Shown here piece by piece: positions 8,901 to 16,116 of a DNA stretch of 64,000 nt (the first letter of the stretch is position 1; the number at the start of each line of letters is the position of its first letter). A model generated the notes under the pieces. It made no database searches. It was not told the DNA's origin and saw only the letters and a program-made list of their open reading frames with translations. The translations under genes and the position numbers were made by a program. The stretch is taken from positions 99,350 to 163,349 of the forward strand of contig JAUXPJ010000012.1 of the NCBI GenBank assembly GCA_030683815.1, written 5' to 3'. Source of the DNA: Flavobacteriaceae bacterium (lineage in GTDB: Bacteria > Bacteroidota > Bacteroidia > Flavobacteriales > Flavobacteriaceae).

Positions 8901-9624
8901 AGGATCCAACAGCGAGCGCGAAATGGCTTACGCCATGTATTTAGCCGGATTTGAGGTAAAAGATGTTCACATGACTGACTTAATTTCGGGAAGAGAAAAC
9001 CTAAAAGACATTCAATTTTTAGCAGCTGTGGGTGGATTTTCCAATTCTGATGTGTTGGGCTCTGCTAAAGGTTGGGCGGGTTCTTTTTTGTACAACGAAA
9101 AAGCCAAGAAAGCTTTAACTGACTTTTTTAACAGAAAAGACACTATTTCTTTGGGAGTTTGTAACGGTTGCCAGTTGTTTATCGAATTAGGATTGATTCA
9201 TCCAACGCATCAAGAAAAACCCAAGATGCTGCACAACGATTCCCATAAATTTGAATGTCAGTTTACTTCAGTAGAAATACTTGAGAACAACTCGATATTA
9301 TTCAAATCATTGTCTGGAAGCAAATTAGGGATCTGGTCTGCCCACGGCGAAGGAAAATTCAGTTTTCCGTATGATGAAAATCAGTACCAAATAATTGGAA
9401 AATATGGCTATGATGCCTATCCTTCTAATCCAAATGGCTCTGATTTTAACACCGCAATGGTAACATCTGATTGTGGAAGACATACGGTAATGATGCCACA
9501 TTTAGAGCGTTCTATTTTTCCGTGGAATTGGGCTTTTTATCCTGAAAATACTGCTGATGAAATTTCTCCTTGGTTAACTGCGTTTATCAGTGCGAATCAA
9601 TGGTTTTTAACAAATAATCGATAA
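5932..9624 (+). CDS. purL: Phosphoribosylformylglycinamidine synthase (large, single-chain PurL)
   Basis: Converts FGAR, glutamine and ATP to FGAM (EC 6.3.5.3), step four of purine synthesis. At 1230 residues this is the large fused type, so separate PurQ and PurS are not needed. The synthetase part shows SEHCRHKIFNG (about 166) and KAETHNFPTTVEPFNGAATG. The C-terminal glutaminase has the nucleophile in SLGVCNGCQLFIELG (about 1080) and the histidine in SAHGEGKFSFP. About residue 299 the sequence VMPFDSAQGKPWEKV carries some ten extra residues, where the family normally goes almost straight from a Glu to a PWEK-like motif. Those codons are a hairpin repeat (6824-6847) also seen near pheT. The frame is intact, so the enzyme is probably functional. 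Confidence 0.97.
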   Translation: MISFFQTSTQNIFAVQSARILEHDNIQKLSWLFGNSQYLNTDNIHGNFIGPRKEMITPWSTNAVEITQNMGIDGIIRIESFQKIDTVEVHFDKMLQLHYTELHQELFTVNTLAQPIIEIDSISQFNQQEGLALNEEEIEYLENLAKKLNRKLTDSEVFGFSQINSEHCRHKIFNGTFIIDGEEKKDSLFKMIRKTSDKNSNSIISAYKDNVAFIDGPTIQNFAPKSPEKPDFYESNEFNSVISLKAETHNFPTTVEPFNGAATGSGGEIRDRMAGGKGSIPLAGTAVYMTPYARLEVMPFDSAQGKPWEKVEKRNWLYQTPLEILIKASNGASDFGNKFGQPLIAGSVFTFEHQENNQILGFDKVIMLAGGVGFGKKEDSLKDKPKLGDLIVILGGDNYRIGMGGASVSSTDTGAMSNQIELNAVQRSNPEMQKRVSNVVRALVESGLNPIVSIHDHGAGGHLNCLSELVEETGGKINIDKLPMGDSTLSYKEILGNESQERMGLIVPKESIEFVKKIAERERAPMYIVGEVTNDHIFQFYSEKTGEKPLNLSLFDMFGSSPKTILDDQTILTQFEEITYDKSSIYEYVNQVLQLESVACKDWLTNKVDRCVTGRVAKQQTCGELQLPLNNVGVAALDYNGKEGIATSIGHAPLSALIDEKAGSKNAIAEALTNIIWAPLKDSLKSVSLSANWMWACKNEGEDARLYKAVEAAAQFAVDLGINIPTGKDSLSMKQKYPNQEVKAPGTVIISAAAHCNEISKVVEPVLTLGANNTIFYINLSEDDYHLGGSGFAQILRKIGTSTPTIQHPQHFKTSFNTIQNLIKEEKITAGHDISSGGLITTLLEMCFSQINIGAEIDLSSIPENDIIKLLFAENNGIVFQTNDPSYIESELNNNNIDYHNIGKAVKSDILSIVKDNDSYQFDIAQHRDIWYKTSYLFDQHQSGKIKAKERFDNYKNQPLNYVFPEKYIQKRKDLKNTEPKIKAAIIREKGSNSEREMAYAMYLAGFEVKDVHMTDLISGRENLKDIQFLAAVGGFSNSDVLGSAKGWAGSFLYNEKAKKALTDFFNRKDTISLGVCNGCQLFIELGLIHPTHQEKPKMLHNDSHKFECQFTSVEILENNSILFKSLSGSKLGIWSAHGEGKFSFPYDENQYQIIGKYGYDAYPSNPNGSDFNTAMVTSDCGRHTVMMPHLERSIFPWNWAFYPENTADEISPWLTAFISANQWFLTNNR
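6824..6847. repeat. Hairpin repeat inserted in frame in purL
   Basis: Arms TGCCTT and AAGGCA (6 bp, perfect) enclose the 12-nt loop TCGACTCCGCTC, which is identical to the loop at 2240-2251 where the arms are ACCCT/AGGGT. It encodes about PFDSAQGK in the purL frame. Confidence 0.8.
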
Positions 9625-9636
9625 TGAATTCGTAAA

Positions 9637-9665
9637 TTGTCTGATAATTTTTCAACATAACTTTG
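9637..9665 (+). promoter_or_regulatory. Bacteroidota-type promoter for the acyl-CoA synthetase
   Basis: TTG (9637-9639), 18 nt, then TAACTTTG (9658-9665), followed by CA. This is a good two-box match to the Bacteroidota promoter. It lies about 70 nt before the ATG at 9736, in the 111-bp gap after purL. Confidence 0.65.
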
Positions 9666-9735
9666 CAATTCATTTTTTATTCGCTATTTTTCGCGTAAAC
9701 AACTAACAAAAACAAACTTTAACTACAACTTACTT

Positions 9736-11514
9736 ATGAAAATTACGCGTCTTTTCGATTTTCCATACTATCAAATGGAAAAATTCAACTTAGAAAAAGC
9801 ATTCAATACTAAATCTAACGGTGTTTGGGTAGCTACTTCTACCCGTGAATTTCTAATAAAAGGAAATGCAATTAGTAGAGGATTATTACGATTAGGTATT
9901 AAACCTAATGATAAAATTGCGGTAATTTCTACCGTCAACCGTACAGAATGGAATATCATGGATCTTGGGATTTTACAAATTGGAGCACAAAATGTTCCCC
10001 TTTATCCCACTATTTCGTCTGATGAATACGAGTATATTTTTAATCATGCAGAAATTACTCATTGTTTCCTTTCAGATAAAGGCTTATTTGATAAAGTAAC
10101 AATTATAAAAGATAAGGTTCCAACCCTTAAAGAAATTTATTCTTTTGATGAAATTGAAGATTGTTTAAACTGGAAAGAAGTTTTAGCATTAGGAAAAGAT
10201 GAAAGCAATCAGCCGGAAGTAGAGAAAATTAAAGAAGGAGTAAAACCGGAAGATTTAGCTACCATTATTTATACATCAGGAACAACTGGAACTCCGAAAG
10301 GCGTTATGTTATCACACAACAATATGGTATCTAATACTTTGGCAAGTCTTTCGAGAGTTCCCGTAGTTTATGGAAAATATAAAGTACTGAGTTTTTTGCC
10401 GGTTTGTCACAGTTTTGAACGCATACTTCAGTATTTATATATGTATTCTGGAGGTGAAATTTATTTTGCAGAAAGCATCGAAAAAATAAAGGATAATTTA
10501 AATGAAGTACATCCTCATATCATGTCCGTAGTTCCCCGTTTGTTAGAGAAAATTTATGATGGAATCATCGCCAAAGGAACTGAACTTACCGGAATCAAAA
10601 AAGTATTATTTTTCTGGGCAGTTGGGTTGGGTTTACAATGGAAACCTTATGGTGAAAATGGTTGGTGGTACGAATTCAAACTAAAAATTGCCCGTAAACT
10701 CATTTTCAGCAAATGGAAAGCAGCTTTAGGAGGCGAATTAAATACTTTAGTATCCGGAAGTGCCGCCTTACAACCAAGATTAACCAAAGTATTTTGTGCC
10801 GCCGGATTAAGCATTATGGAAGGTTATGGTTTAACCGAAACCTCTCCGGTTGCTACTGTTAATATGTTCAAAGGAAATCTTTTTAGAATTGGTACTGTTG
10901 GAAAAGCTATTGCAGATGTTGAAATTAAAATTGCAGAAGATGGCGAAATTTTAATCAAAGGTCCCAATGTAATGCTTGGATACTACAAAGAACCTGAAAA
11001 AACAGCCGAAGTTATTAAAAACGGATATTTCCATACCGGCGATAAAGGTGAACTTGACGCTGATGGTTTTTTAAAAATTACCGGTCGTAAAAAAGAAATC
11101 TTTAAAACATCCGGCGGAAAATATATTTCTCCTGTATTATTAGAAAATACCATGAAACAATCTCGTTTTATTGAGCAAATTATGGTTGTTGGAGATGGTG
11201 AAAAAATGCCGGCAGCTATTATTCAACCTGCTTTTGATTTCATTAGAGAGTGGGCAAAACGTCATGATTTTGTTTTAAGCGGTTCAAATACTGAATTAAT
11301 TGCTGATCATCGTGTTATTGATCGTATTCAAGAAGATGTTGATAAGAAAAATCGCAAATTTGGTGATTGGGAAAAAATTAAACGTTTTGAATTAACTCCT
11401 GATGTTTGGGGAATTGACAATAACCTGTTAACTCCCACAATGAAACCAAAACGAGATATTATTAAAGCGAAGTACATTGATTTATATAATAAAATTTATG
11501 AGTATCAATCGTAA
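9736..11514 (+). CDS. Long-chain fatty-acid--CoA ligase (AMP-forming)
   Basis: Activates long-chain fatty acids to acyl-CoA through an acyl-adenylate (EC 6.2.1.3), feeding phospholipid synthesis or beta-oxidation. The 592 residues match the bacterial FadD15/FAA1-like branch. Diagnostic ANL-superfamily motifs are IIYTSGTTGTPKGVMLSHNN (P-loop, about 177), EGYGLTETSP (about 365), YFHTGDKGELDADGF and the hinge GRKKEIFKTSGGKYISP (about 455). No signal peptide or membrane segment is evident, so it is cytoplasmic or peripheral. It has its own promoter and terminator and is probably monocistronic. Chain-length preference cannot be read from sequence. Confidence 0.92.
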   Translation: MKITRLFDFPYYQMEKFNLEKAFNTKSNGVWVATSTREFLIKGNAISRGLLRLGIKPNDKIAVISTVNRTEWNIMDLGILQIGAQNVPLYPTISSDEYEYIFNHAEITHCFLSDKGLFDKVTIIKDKVPTLKEIYSFDEIEDCLNWKEVLALGKDESNQPEVEKIKEGVKPEDLATIIYTSGTTGTPKGVMLSHNNMVSNTLASLSRVPVVYGKYKVLSFLPVCHSFERILQYLYMYSGGEIYFAESIEKIKDNLNEVHPHIMSVVPRLLEKIYDGIIAKGTELTGIKKVLFFWAVGLGLQWKPYGENGWWYEFKLKIARKLIFSKWKAALGGELNTLVSGSAALQPRLTKVFCAAGLSIMEGYGLTETSPVATVNMFKGNLFRIGTVGKAIADVEIKIAEDGEILIKGPNVMLGYYKEPEKTAEVIKNGYFHTGDKGELDADGFLKITGRKKEIFKTSGGKYISPVLLENTMKQSRFIEQIMVVGDGEKMPAAIIQPAFDFIREWAKRHDFVLSGSNTELIADHRVIDRIQEDVDKKNRKFGDWEKIKRFELTPDVWGIDNNLLTPTMKPKRDIIKAKYIDLYNKIYEYQS

Positions 11515-11539
11515 ATAACAGCATATTAAAATTACTGAA

Positions 11540-11569
11540 AACCTAACAAAAATTTGTTGGTTTTTTTTT
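11540..11569 (+). terminator. Terminator after the acyl-CoA synthetase
   Basis: AACCTAACAAA pairs with TTTGTTGGTT across a very short A-rich loop with one bulged base, and a run of T follows. It begins about 25 nt after the stop. Confidence 0.7.
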
Positions 11570-11773
11570 GTGAATACCAGCTTAATGATTAGTAAATAGT
11601 ATTAAATATGAATCTCTAAAACAAAGAAATTTCTTCTTTAAGTAAGATTCCCTCCTGTTCTAACCTATTTACATCTCCATATTAATTAAACATTAAGCAA
11701 ACAACAATTAACCAATACAAAGCAGTTTTAGTAAAATGACCTCTTTTCATTTCTGTAACAAAACAAGCATTTT

Positions 11774-11828
11774 TGCAGCGGCTGGCAGTGGAGCGTTCCA
11801 TAGTGCAACGAATTGGAAGGCGCATGAT
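11774..11828 (+). repeat. Dispersed repeat module X, copy 1
   Basis: About 53 bp centred on GGCTGGCAGTGGAG and GTGCAACGAATTGGAAGGCG. The reverse complement of 59311-59370 matches it at about 49 of 53 positions by eye. Confidence 0.85.
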
Positions 11829-11928
11829 AAAAAAATGTGACCGTTTTGAAGGAAATTAAAAGCAGTCTTGAACTTTTGGTTCTTTCAGTTCAAGCTAAAA
11901 GAACAGTCAGTAACTGATTATTTATTGC

Positions 11929-12110
11929 ACTTTTTTGCTTAGCCTGTCCCGTTTGCAACGGGATCCAAAAAAGTTCCAAAAAATGACGCCGCTTCTTATG
12001 CATTGCGCTGGCGCGCACCGCTTGTAAAACTTCGCCAAAAGAAGCTGCACTTCTTTCGATTTCCACCGAAGCTTTTTAGAAGCTATGCTGCAAAGCGGAG
12101 TTCTAACCAA
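11929..12110 (+). repeat. Dispersed repeat module Y, copy 1
   Basis: A degenerate module that matches the reverse complement of about 59431-59600 through ordered blocks: CTTTTTTGCTT, CCAAAAAAGTT, CTTATGCAT/TTATGCAT, CCGCTTGTAAAAC, TCGCCAAAA, AGCTATGCT and a final TTCTAACCAA/TTTCAACCAA. Copy 1 contains the hairpin TCCCGTT-TGC-AACGGGA at 11947-11963. Confidence 0.7.
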
Positions 12111-12122
12111 CTATATTCAATC

Positions 12123-12150
12123 TAAATTCTAAATTCTTTATTCTAAAATC
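12123..12150. repeat. Heptamer tandem tract
   Basis: Four consecutive 7-mers: TAAATTC, TAAATTC, TTTATTC, TAAAATC. It is one of four heptamer tracts of unrelated sequence in the window. Confidence 0.65.
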
Positions 12151-12164
12151 TAACTTTATTTTTC

Positions 12165-12172
12165 TATTTTTG
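12165..12172 (+). promoter_or_regulatory. -7 box TATTTTTG upstream of dnaX
   Basis: TATTTTTG fits TAnnTTTG, 19 nt before the dnaX ATG. No clear -33 TTG. Confidence 0.42.
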
Positions 12173-12191
12173 TTAACACAAGAAAATCAAC

Positions 12192-13934
12192 ATGGAGCAT
12201 TTTATAGTATCGGCAAGAAAATACAGACCACAAATTTTTGAAGATGTAATTGGACAAGAAACCATCACCAATACACTTGAAAATGCTATAAAAAACAACC
12301 ATTTAGCACAGGCTTTACTTTTTACGGGACCTCGCGGGGTCGGAAAAACGACTTGTGCAAGAATCTTGGCAAAACGCATCAACCAAGAAAGCATGCAAAA
12401 TGTCAGCGAAGATGAAGACTTTGCTTTTAATATTTTTGAATTGGATGCCGCTTCCAATAACTCAGTTGATGATATCAGAAGTTTAACCGATCAGGTTAGG
12501 ATTCCGCCGCAAGTAGGTAAATACAAAGTTTATATCATCGATGAGGTTCATATGCTTTCACAATCTGCTTTCAATGCTTTTTTGAAAACTCTGGAAGAAC
12601 CGCCGGCTCATGCCATTTTTATTTTAGCCACTACTGAAAAACACAAAATAATACCCACCATTTTATCTCGTTGTCAAATATTTGATTTTAAACGAATTAC
12701 AGTCAACGATATCAAAAATTACCTAAAGAAAATTGCCAAAGAAGAACAAATTTCTGCAGAAGATGATGCTCTTCATATCATCGCTCAAAAAGCGGACGGT
12801 GCATTACGCGATGCACTTTCTATTTATGACCGTGTAGTCAGTTTTTGCGGAAAAGAATTAACCCGACAGGCAGTTGCCGAAAACTTAAATGTATTAGATT
12901 ATGAAGTTTATTTTAGGGTTACTGATTTAATCTTAGAAAATAAAATTCCTGATTTATTACTCGAATTTAACTCAATTTTAAGTAAAGGATTTGATGCTCA
13001 TCATTTTATAATCGGTTTAGCATCTCATTTTAGAGATTTGTTGGTTGCTAAAACTCCAAATACAGTTTCCTTACTCGAAGTTGGCGAAAACACGCAGAAA
13101 ACCTATATAGATCAGGCTAAAAAAAGTTCAGATAATTTCTTGTTAAAAGCCATTGAAATTGCGAATACAGGCGATTTAAGGTATAAAGAAAGTAAGAATC
13201 AGCGACTTTTAATTGAATTAATTTTAATGCAATTAAGCTCTATCACTTTTGATGGAGAAAAAAAAAATGACAATCAGTTCATAATTCCGGCTCATCATTT
13301 TAAAAAATCAACTGCCGCTCAATTGGCTATTGATAAAGAAACATCAATAATTCCTGTTACTTCTTCAGAAGATACATCATATACATCTGAGAAAGAAGAA
13401 CTTACTTCTAATACCAAAAATGTTATTGAAGAACCTCAACAGCCGGAAATCCAAAAACCAAATTTAAAGTTAGAACCTCGAAGAATCTCTGCCCTCTCTA
13501 TTTCTAATATTGATAATCAGCAAGAATCCATCAGTAAAAAGCTGGATTTTGTCGATGAAAGTTTATTGCCAAAAGATGAATTTACTTCTGAACAGCTTGT
13601 GAAATTATGGGATGAATTTTCTCATCAGCAGCTTCAATCCGGGAAAAAATTAAAAAATGCAGTTTTAACATCGGCTGAGCCAAGTTGTAATGGAAATGAA
13701 ATTTTATATCAGGTTTCCAGTAAAAATATGAAAGAGCAATTTTTAAGTATCGCGCCTTACTTACTCAAATTCTTAAAAGAAAAACTCAATAATTATTCCA
13801 TTTTTATCACTGTTGAGATTTTAGAAACCATTCAAAAAAAGTATGCTCATACACCGAAAGAAAAATATGAATTGCTTTCAAAAAAAAATATTGAACTGGA
13901 TTTGCTTCGAGAGCGATTTAAATTAGAGCTATAA
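12192..13934 (+). CDS. dnaX: DNA polymerase III subunit gamma/tau
   Basis: Clamp-loader ATPase that loads the sliding clamp and, through its tau tail, bridges polymerase and helicase at the fork. The 580 residues comprise an AAA+ module with Walker A GPRGVGKTTCARILA (about 45), Walker B IIDEVHML and sensor/arginine-finger region ATTEKHKIIPTILSRCQIFDF (split around 150), then the collar helices to about 350, a Ser/Thr/Glu-rich linker and a C-terminal tau region. The segment after ILAKRINQES lacks the four zinc-binding cysteines seen in E. coli and Thermus DnaX, as I recall is usual in Flavobacteria. An A10 tract ends the collar domain. It is followed closely by mnmE. Confidence 0.96.
   Translation: MEHFIVSARKYRPQIFEDVIGQETITNTLENAIKNNHLAQALLFTGPRGVGKTTCARILAKRINQESMQNVSEDEDFAFNIFELDAASNNSVDDIRSLTDQVRIPPQVGKYKVYIIDEVHMLSQSAFNAFLKTLEEPPAHAIFILATTEKHKIIPTILSRCQIFDFKRITVNDIKNYLKKIAKEEQISAEDDALHIIAQKADGALRDALSIYDRVVSFCGKELTRQAVAENLNVLDYEVYFRVTDLILENKIPDLLLEFNSILSKGFDAHHFIIGLASHFRDLLVAKTPNTVSLLEVGENTQKTYIDQAKKSSDNFLLKAIEIANTGDLRYKESKNQRLLIELILMQLSSITFDGEKKNDNQFIIPAHHFKKSTAAQLAIDKETSIIPVTSSEDTSYTSEKEELTSNTKNVIEEPQQPEIQKPNLKLEPRRISALSISNIDNQQESISKKLDFVDESLLPKDEFTSEQLVKLWDEFSHQQLQSGKKLKNAVLTSAEPSCNGNEILYQVSSKNMKEQFLSIAPYLLKFLKEKLNNYSIFITVEILETIQKKYAHTPKEKYELLSKKNIELDLLRERFKLEL
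13258..13267 (+). promoter_or_regulatory. A10 slippery tract in dnaX (candidate gamma-forming site)
   Basis: Ten consecutive A in codons GAA AAA AAA AAT at about residues 356-359, at the junction of collar domain III and the tau-specific linker. Gaining one A (or a -1 ribosomal shift) gives an immediate TGA. Losing one A gives ATG ACA ATC AGT TCA TAA, a stop six codons on. Either slip would produce a protein of about 359-364 residues holding only domains I-III. A second tract of nine A near 13879-13888 weakens the case, because such tracts arise easily in AT-rich DNA. Confidence 0.4.
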
Positions 13935-13956
13935 AACTGACACTTTTGGCATTGAT

Positions 13957-15402
13957 TTGCATAAAATCATTTCACATTCCGTAATTTTACCAAAAATAAC
14001 CGAATTGAATTCACTTTACAACGATACCATCATTGCCATTGCAAGTCCGCCCGGAATTGGAGCCATTGCTGTTATTCGACTTTCCGGTCCTGAGGCTATT
14101 ACCATTTGTAATTCTTTTTTTAAATCGGTTAAAGGTACCAAAGATTTATCAACCCAAAAATCGCATACGCTTCATTTTGGTTATATAAAAGAAGGAGAAC
14201 GTTTAATTGATGAAGTTTTGGTTTCTTTATTTCATGGACCCAATTCTTACACAGGAGAAAATACCATTGAGATTTCTTGTCACGGTTCTTCCTATATCCA
14301 ACAGGAAATAGTTCAACTTTTTTTGAGAAATCAAGTCAGATTAGCCACTCCGGGTGAATTTACCTTACGCGCTTTTTTAAACGGGAAATTGGATTTATCA
14401 CAGGCTGAAGCGGTTGCAGATTTGATTGAATCCAATTCAGCGGCCTCACATCAAGTGGCTATGCAACAAATGCGAGGTGGATATTCTAAAGATATCGAAG
14501 ATTTGCGACAGGAATTATTGAATTTTGCCTCGTTAATGGAATTGGAATTAGATTTTTCTGAAGAAGATGTTGAATTTGCCGATAGAAATGAATTTAAGAT
14601 GTTGGTAGATAAAATCAGCCGTGTTTTACAGCAGTTGATTGATTCTTTTGCGTTGGGAAATGTACTCAAAAACGGAATTCCAATTGCCATAGTAGGAGAA
14701 CCCAATGTTGGAAAATCGACCTTGTTAAATGCACTTTTAAAGGAAGAAAAAGCGATTGTTTCTGAAATTCCGGGAACCACACGCGATGCCATTGAAGATG
14801 AGATCGTTATCAACGGAATTGTATATCGATTTATTGATACCGCCGGAATTAGAGAAACTAAAGATGTGATTGAAACTATTGGTATTCAAAAAACTTTTGA
14901 GAAAATACAACAAGCGCATGTAATAATTTATTTATTGGATGCCGGCACTTTAAATCAAGAAAAATCAAGATTATTACAGATAGAAATTGCTAAAATTCAA
15001 GAGCAATTCCCTTCAAAATTATTAATAATAATTGCCAATAAGATTGATTTAACAGATGTTAAAAGAGTTAAACAATTACTTCCTTTTCAAAATGTTCATT
15101 TCATCTCTGCAAAAAACAGGGAAGGAATTCATGAATTAACGCTGAAATTAACTTCATTGGTACAAACCGGAAAACTTTCCTCCAACAATATTATCCTCAG
15201 CAATAGCAGACATTACGAAGCTTTTTCAAATGCTTTAAAAGCTTTAAATGAAGTTAAAGAAGGAATCAACAATGAAATACCAACCGATTTATTGGCGATT
15301 GACATCCGACAAGCGCTCTATCATTTAGGAGAAGTTACCGGTCAAATCTCTACCGATGATTTATTGGGAAATATTTTTGCCAATTTCTGTATCGGGAAGT
15401 AA
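13957..15402 (+). CDS. mnmE: tRNA uridine-5-carboxymethylaminomethyl(34) synthesis GTPase MnmE
   Basis: With MnmG it makes the cmnm5 modification at wobble U34 of several tRNAs. It has an N-terminal tetrahydrofolate-binding domain, a helical domain and an inserted G domain: GEPNVGKSTLLNAL (G1, about 248), PGTTRDAIED, DTAGIRETKD and NKIDLTD. It ends in the invariant FCIGK, whose cysteine is required for modification. No ATG precedes the conserved NDTIIAIASPPGIGAIAVIR start. The frame can open at TTG 13957 (481 aa) or TTG 14005 (465 aa), and the second gives the usual family length. It begins 22 nt after dnaX and is probably co-transcribed. Identity is firm; the start is uncertain. Confidence 0.95.
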   Translation: MHKIISHSVILPKITELNSLYNDTIIAIASPPGIGAIAVIRLSGPEAITICNSFFKSVKGTKDLSTQKSHTLHFGYIKEGERLIDEVLVSLFHGPNSYTGENTIEISCHGSSYIQQEIVQLFLRNQVRLATPGEFTLRAFLNGKLDLSQAEAVADLIESNSAASHQVAMQQMRGGYSKDIEDLRQELLNFASLMELELDFSEEDVEFADRNEFKMLVDKISRVLQQLIDSFALGNVLKNGIPIAIVGEPNVGKSTLLNALLKEEKAIVSEIPGTTRDAIEDEIVINGIVYRFIDTAGIRETKDVIETIGIQKTFEKIQQAHVIIYLLDAGTLNQEKSRLLQIEIAKIQEQFPSKLLIIIANKIDLTDVKRVKQLLPFQNVHFISAKNREGIHELTLKLTSLVQTGKLSSNNIILSNSRHYEAFSNALKALNEVKEGINNEIPTDLLAIDIRQALYHLGEVTGQISTDDLLGNIFANFCIGK

Positions 15403-15459
15403 CATTTTTATCTTTTAAAAAGTTAAATCATTTTAGATTTACCTGTTTAATCTATCTTA

Positions 15460-15834
15460 TTACAACAAGTATTTCTCAATCATTTTTAGAAGTTTCTCTT
15501 TTAGAATAGGTTTAGAAATAAAATCGTTACAGCCGGATTCTATTGCTTTTGCTTCATCTTTAGGGAATGCATAAGCCGTTTGGGCAATAATGATTACTTT
15601 CTTATTGAACTCACGTATTTTCTTCGTGGCATCTAAACCATTCATTTTAGGCAACTTGAGATCCATTAAAATTAGGTTTAAATCCGGATTTTTAAGAGCC
15701 GTTTTAATAGCTTCTATCCCATCTTTTACAACTAAAATTTCATTACAACAATCCCCTAACCCTTCAGTTAGCAACGTAACAGATGTTGGTTCATCTTCTA
15801 CAATCAATATTTTGAGGTTTAGTAATTTGCTCAT
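15460..15834 (-). CDS. Single-domain response regulator (receiver only)
   Basis: A 124-residue stand-alone CheY-like receiver. Visible residues are the acidic pocket in ILIVEDEPTS (about 10), the phospho-acceptor Asp in LILMDLKLPKMNG (about 57), the switch Thr in IIAQTAYAF and the Lys in FISKPILKEKL. There is no output domain, so it acts by protein contact or in a phosphorelay. It lies immediately downstream (15 nt) of the decayed end of a histidine kinase on the same strand, so it was probably the partner or C-terminal neighbour of that kinase and is now orphaned. It converges on mnmE. The family is certain; the pathway is unknown. Confidence 0.93.
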   Translation of the reverse strand: MSKLLNLKILIVEDEPTSVTLLTEGLGDCCNEILVVKDGIEAIKTALKNPDLNLILMDLKLPKMNGLDATKKIREFNKKVIIIAQTAYAFPKDEAKAIESGCNDFISKPILKEKLLKMIEKYLL

Positions 15835-15848
15835 GGCATTAGTTAAAA

Positions 15849-16072
15849 TTAACTGTATTTATTTTTAAGATCCTCTTTATTTGCATCTTTATAAGGAATT
15901 ATAAAATAGAAAACCACTTCCTTATTGAAAATTTAAAACCAAATCTTTCACACACTTGTCTTTCTTCAATATCAGCTTGAACAAATATTTCGAGAATAGC
16001 TTTTTGTCTGTCTTCTACAATCCTAATTCCTGTATTTTTTACATAGAATTGAAGAAAATTATCAATTTTCTC
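15849..16072 (-). pseudogene. Remnant of a sensor histidine kinase (HATPase_c C-terminus)
   Basis: Read on the minus strand, one frame gives FYVKNTGIRIVEDRQKAI then EIFVQADIEERQVCERFG. These correspond to the HATPase_c stretch that in intact Bacteroidota hybrid kinases reads like VKDTGIGIP, ERFVQADIE and GAGLGLSI. The G1/F/G2 glycines are partly lost. The frame then reaches a stop, while a second frame gives EVVFYFIIPYKDANKED and stops at 15849, matching the usual ending STFYFTLPY. The middle of the ATPase domain is therefore deleted and the frame shifted. An in-frame stop lies just upstream at 16073-16075. Non-functional. Confidence 0.75.
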
Positions 16073-16116
16073 TTAAAGATAAACCTTTTATTTTGATGAT
16101 GTAAAATTTATATTAA

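Larger units (their letters stand above)
11570..12191. other. Gene-free stretch filled by dispersed repeat modules
   Basis: No supported gene in about 620 bp. It holds module X (11774-11828), module Y (11929-12110) containing a 7-bp-stem hairpin (11947-11963), and a heptamer tract (12123-12150) just before the dnaX promoter. Modules X and Y recur in inverted orientation at 59.3-59.6 kb. The short open frames in it are repeat sequence. Confidence 0.75.

Noticed and set aside
11922..12110. 62-codon minus-strand frame upstream of dnaX
   Set aside because: It falls within repeat module Y and has no counterpart frame in the copy at 59.5 kb.
13946..13960. Sigma54-like TGGCATTGATTTGCA before mnmE
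   Set aside because: The GG and GC are 9 nt apart instead of 10, a spacing sigma54 does not tolerate, and mnmE probably reads through from dnaX.
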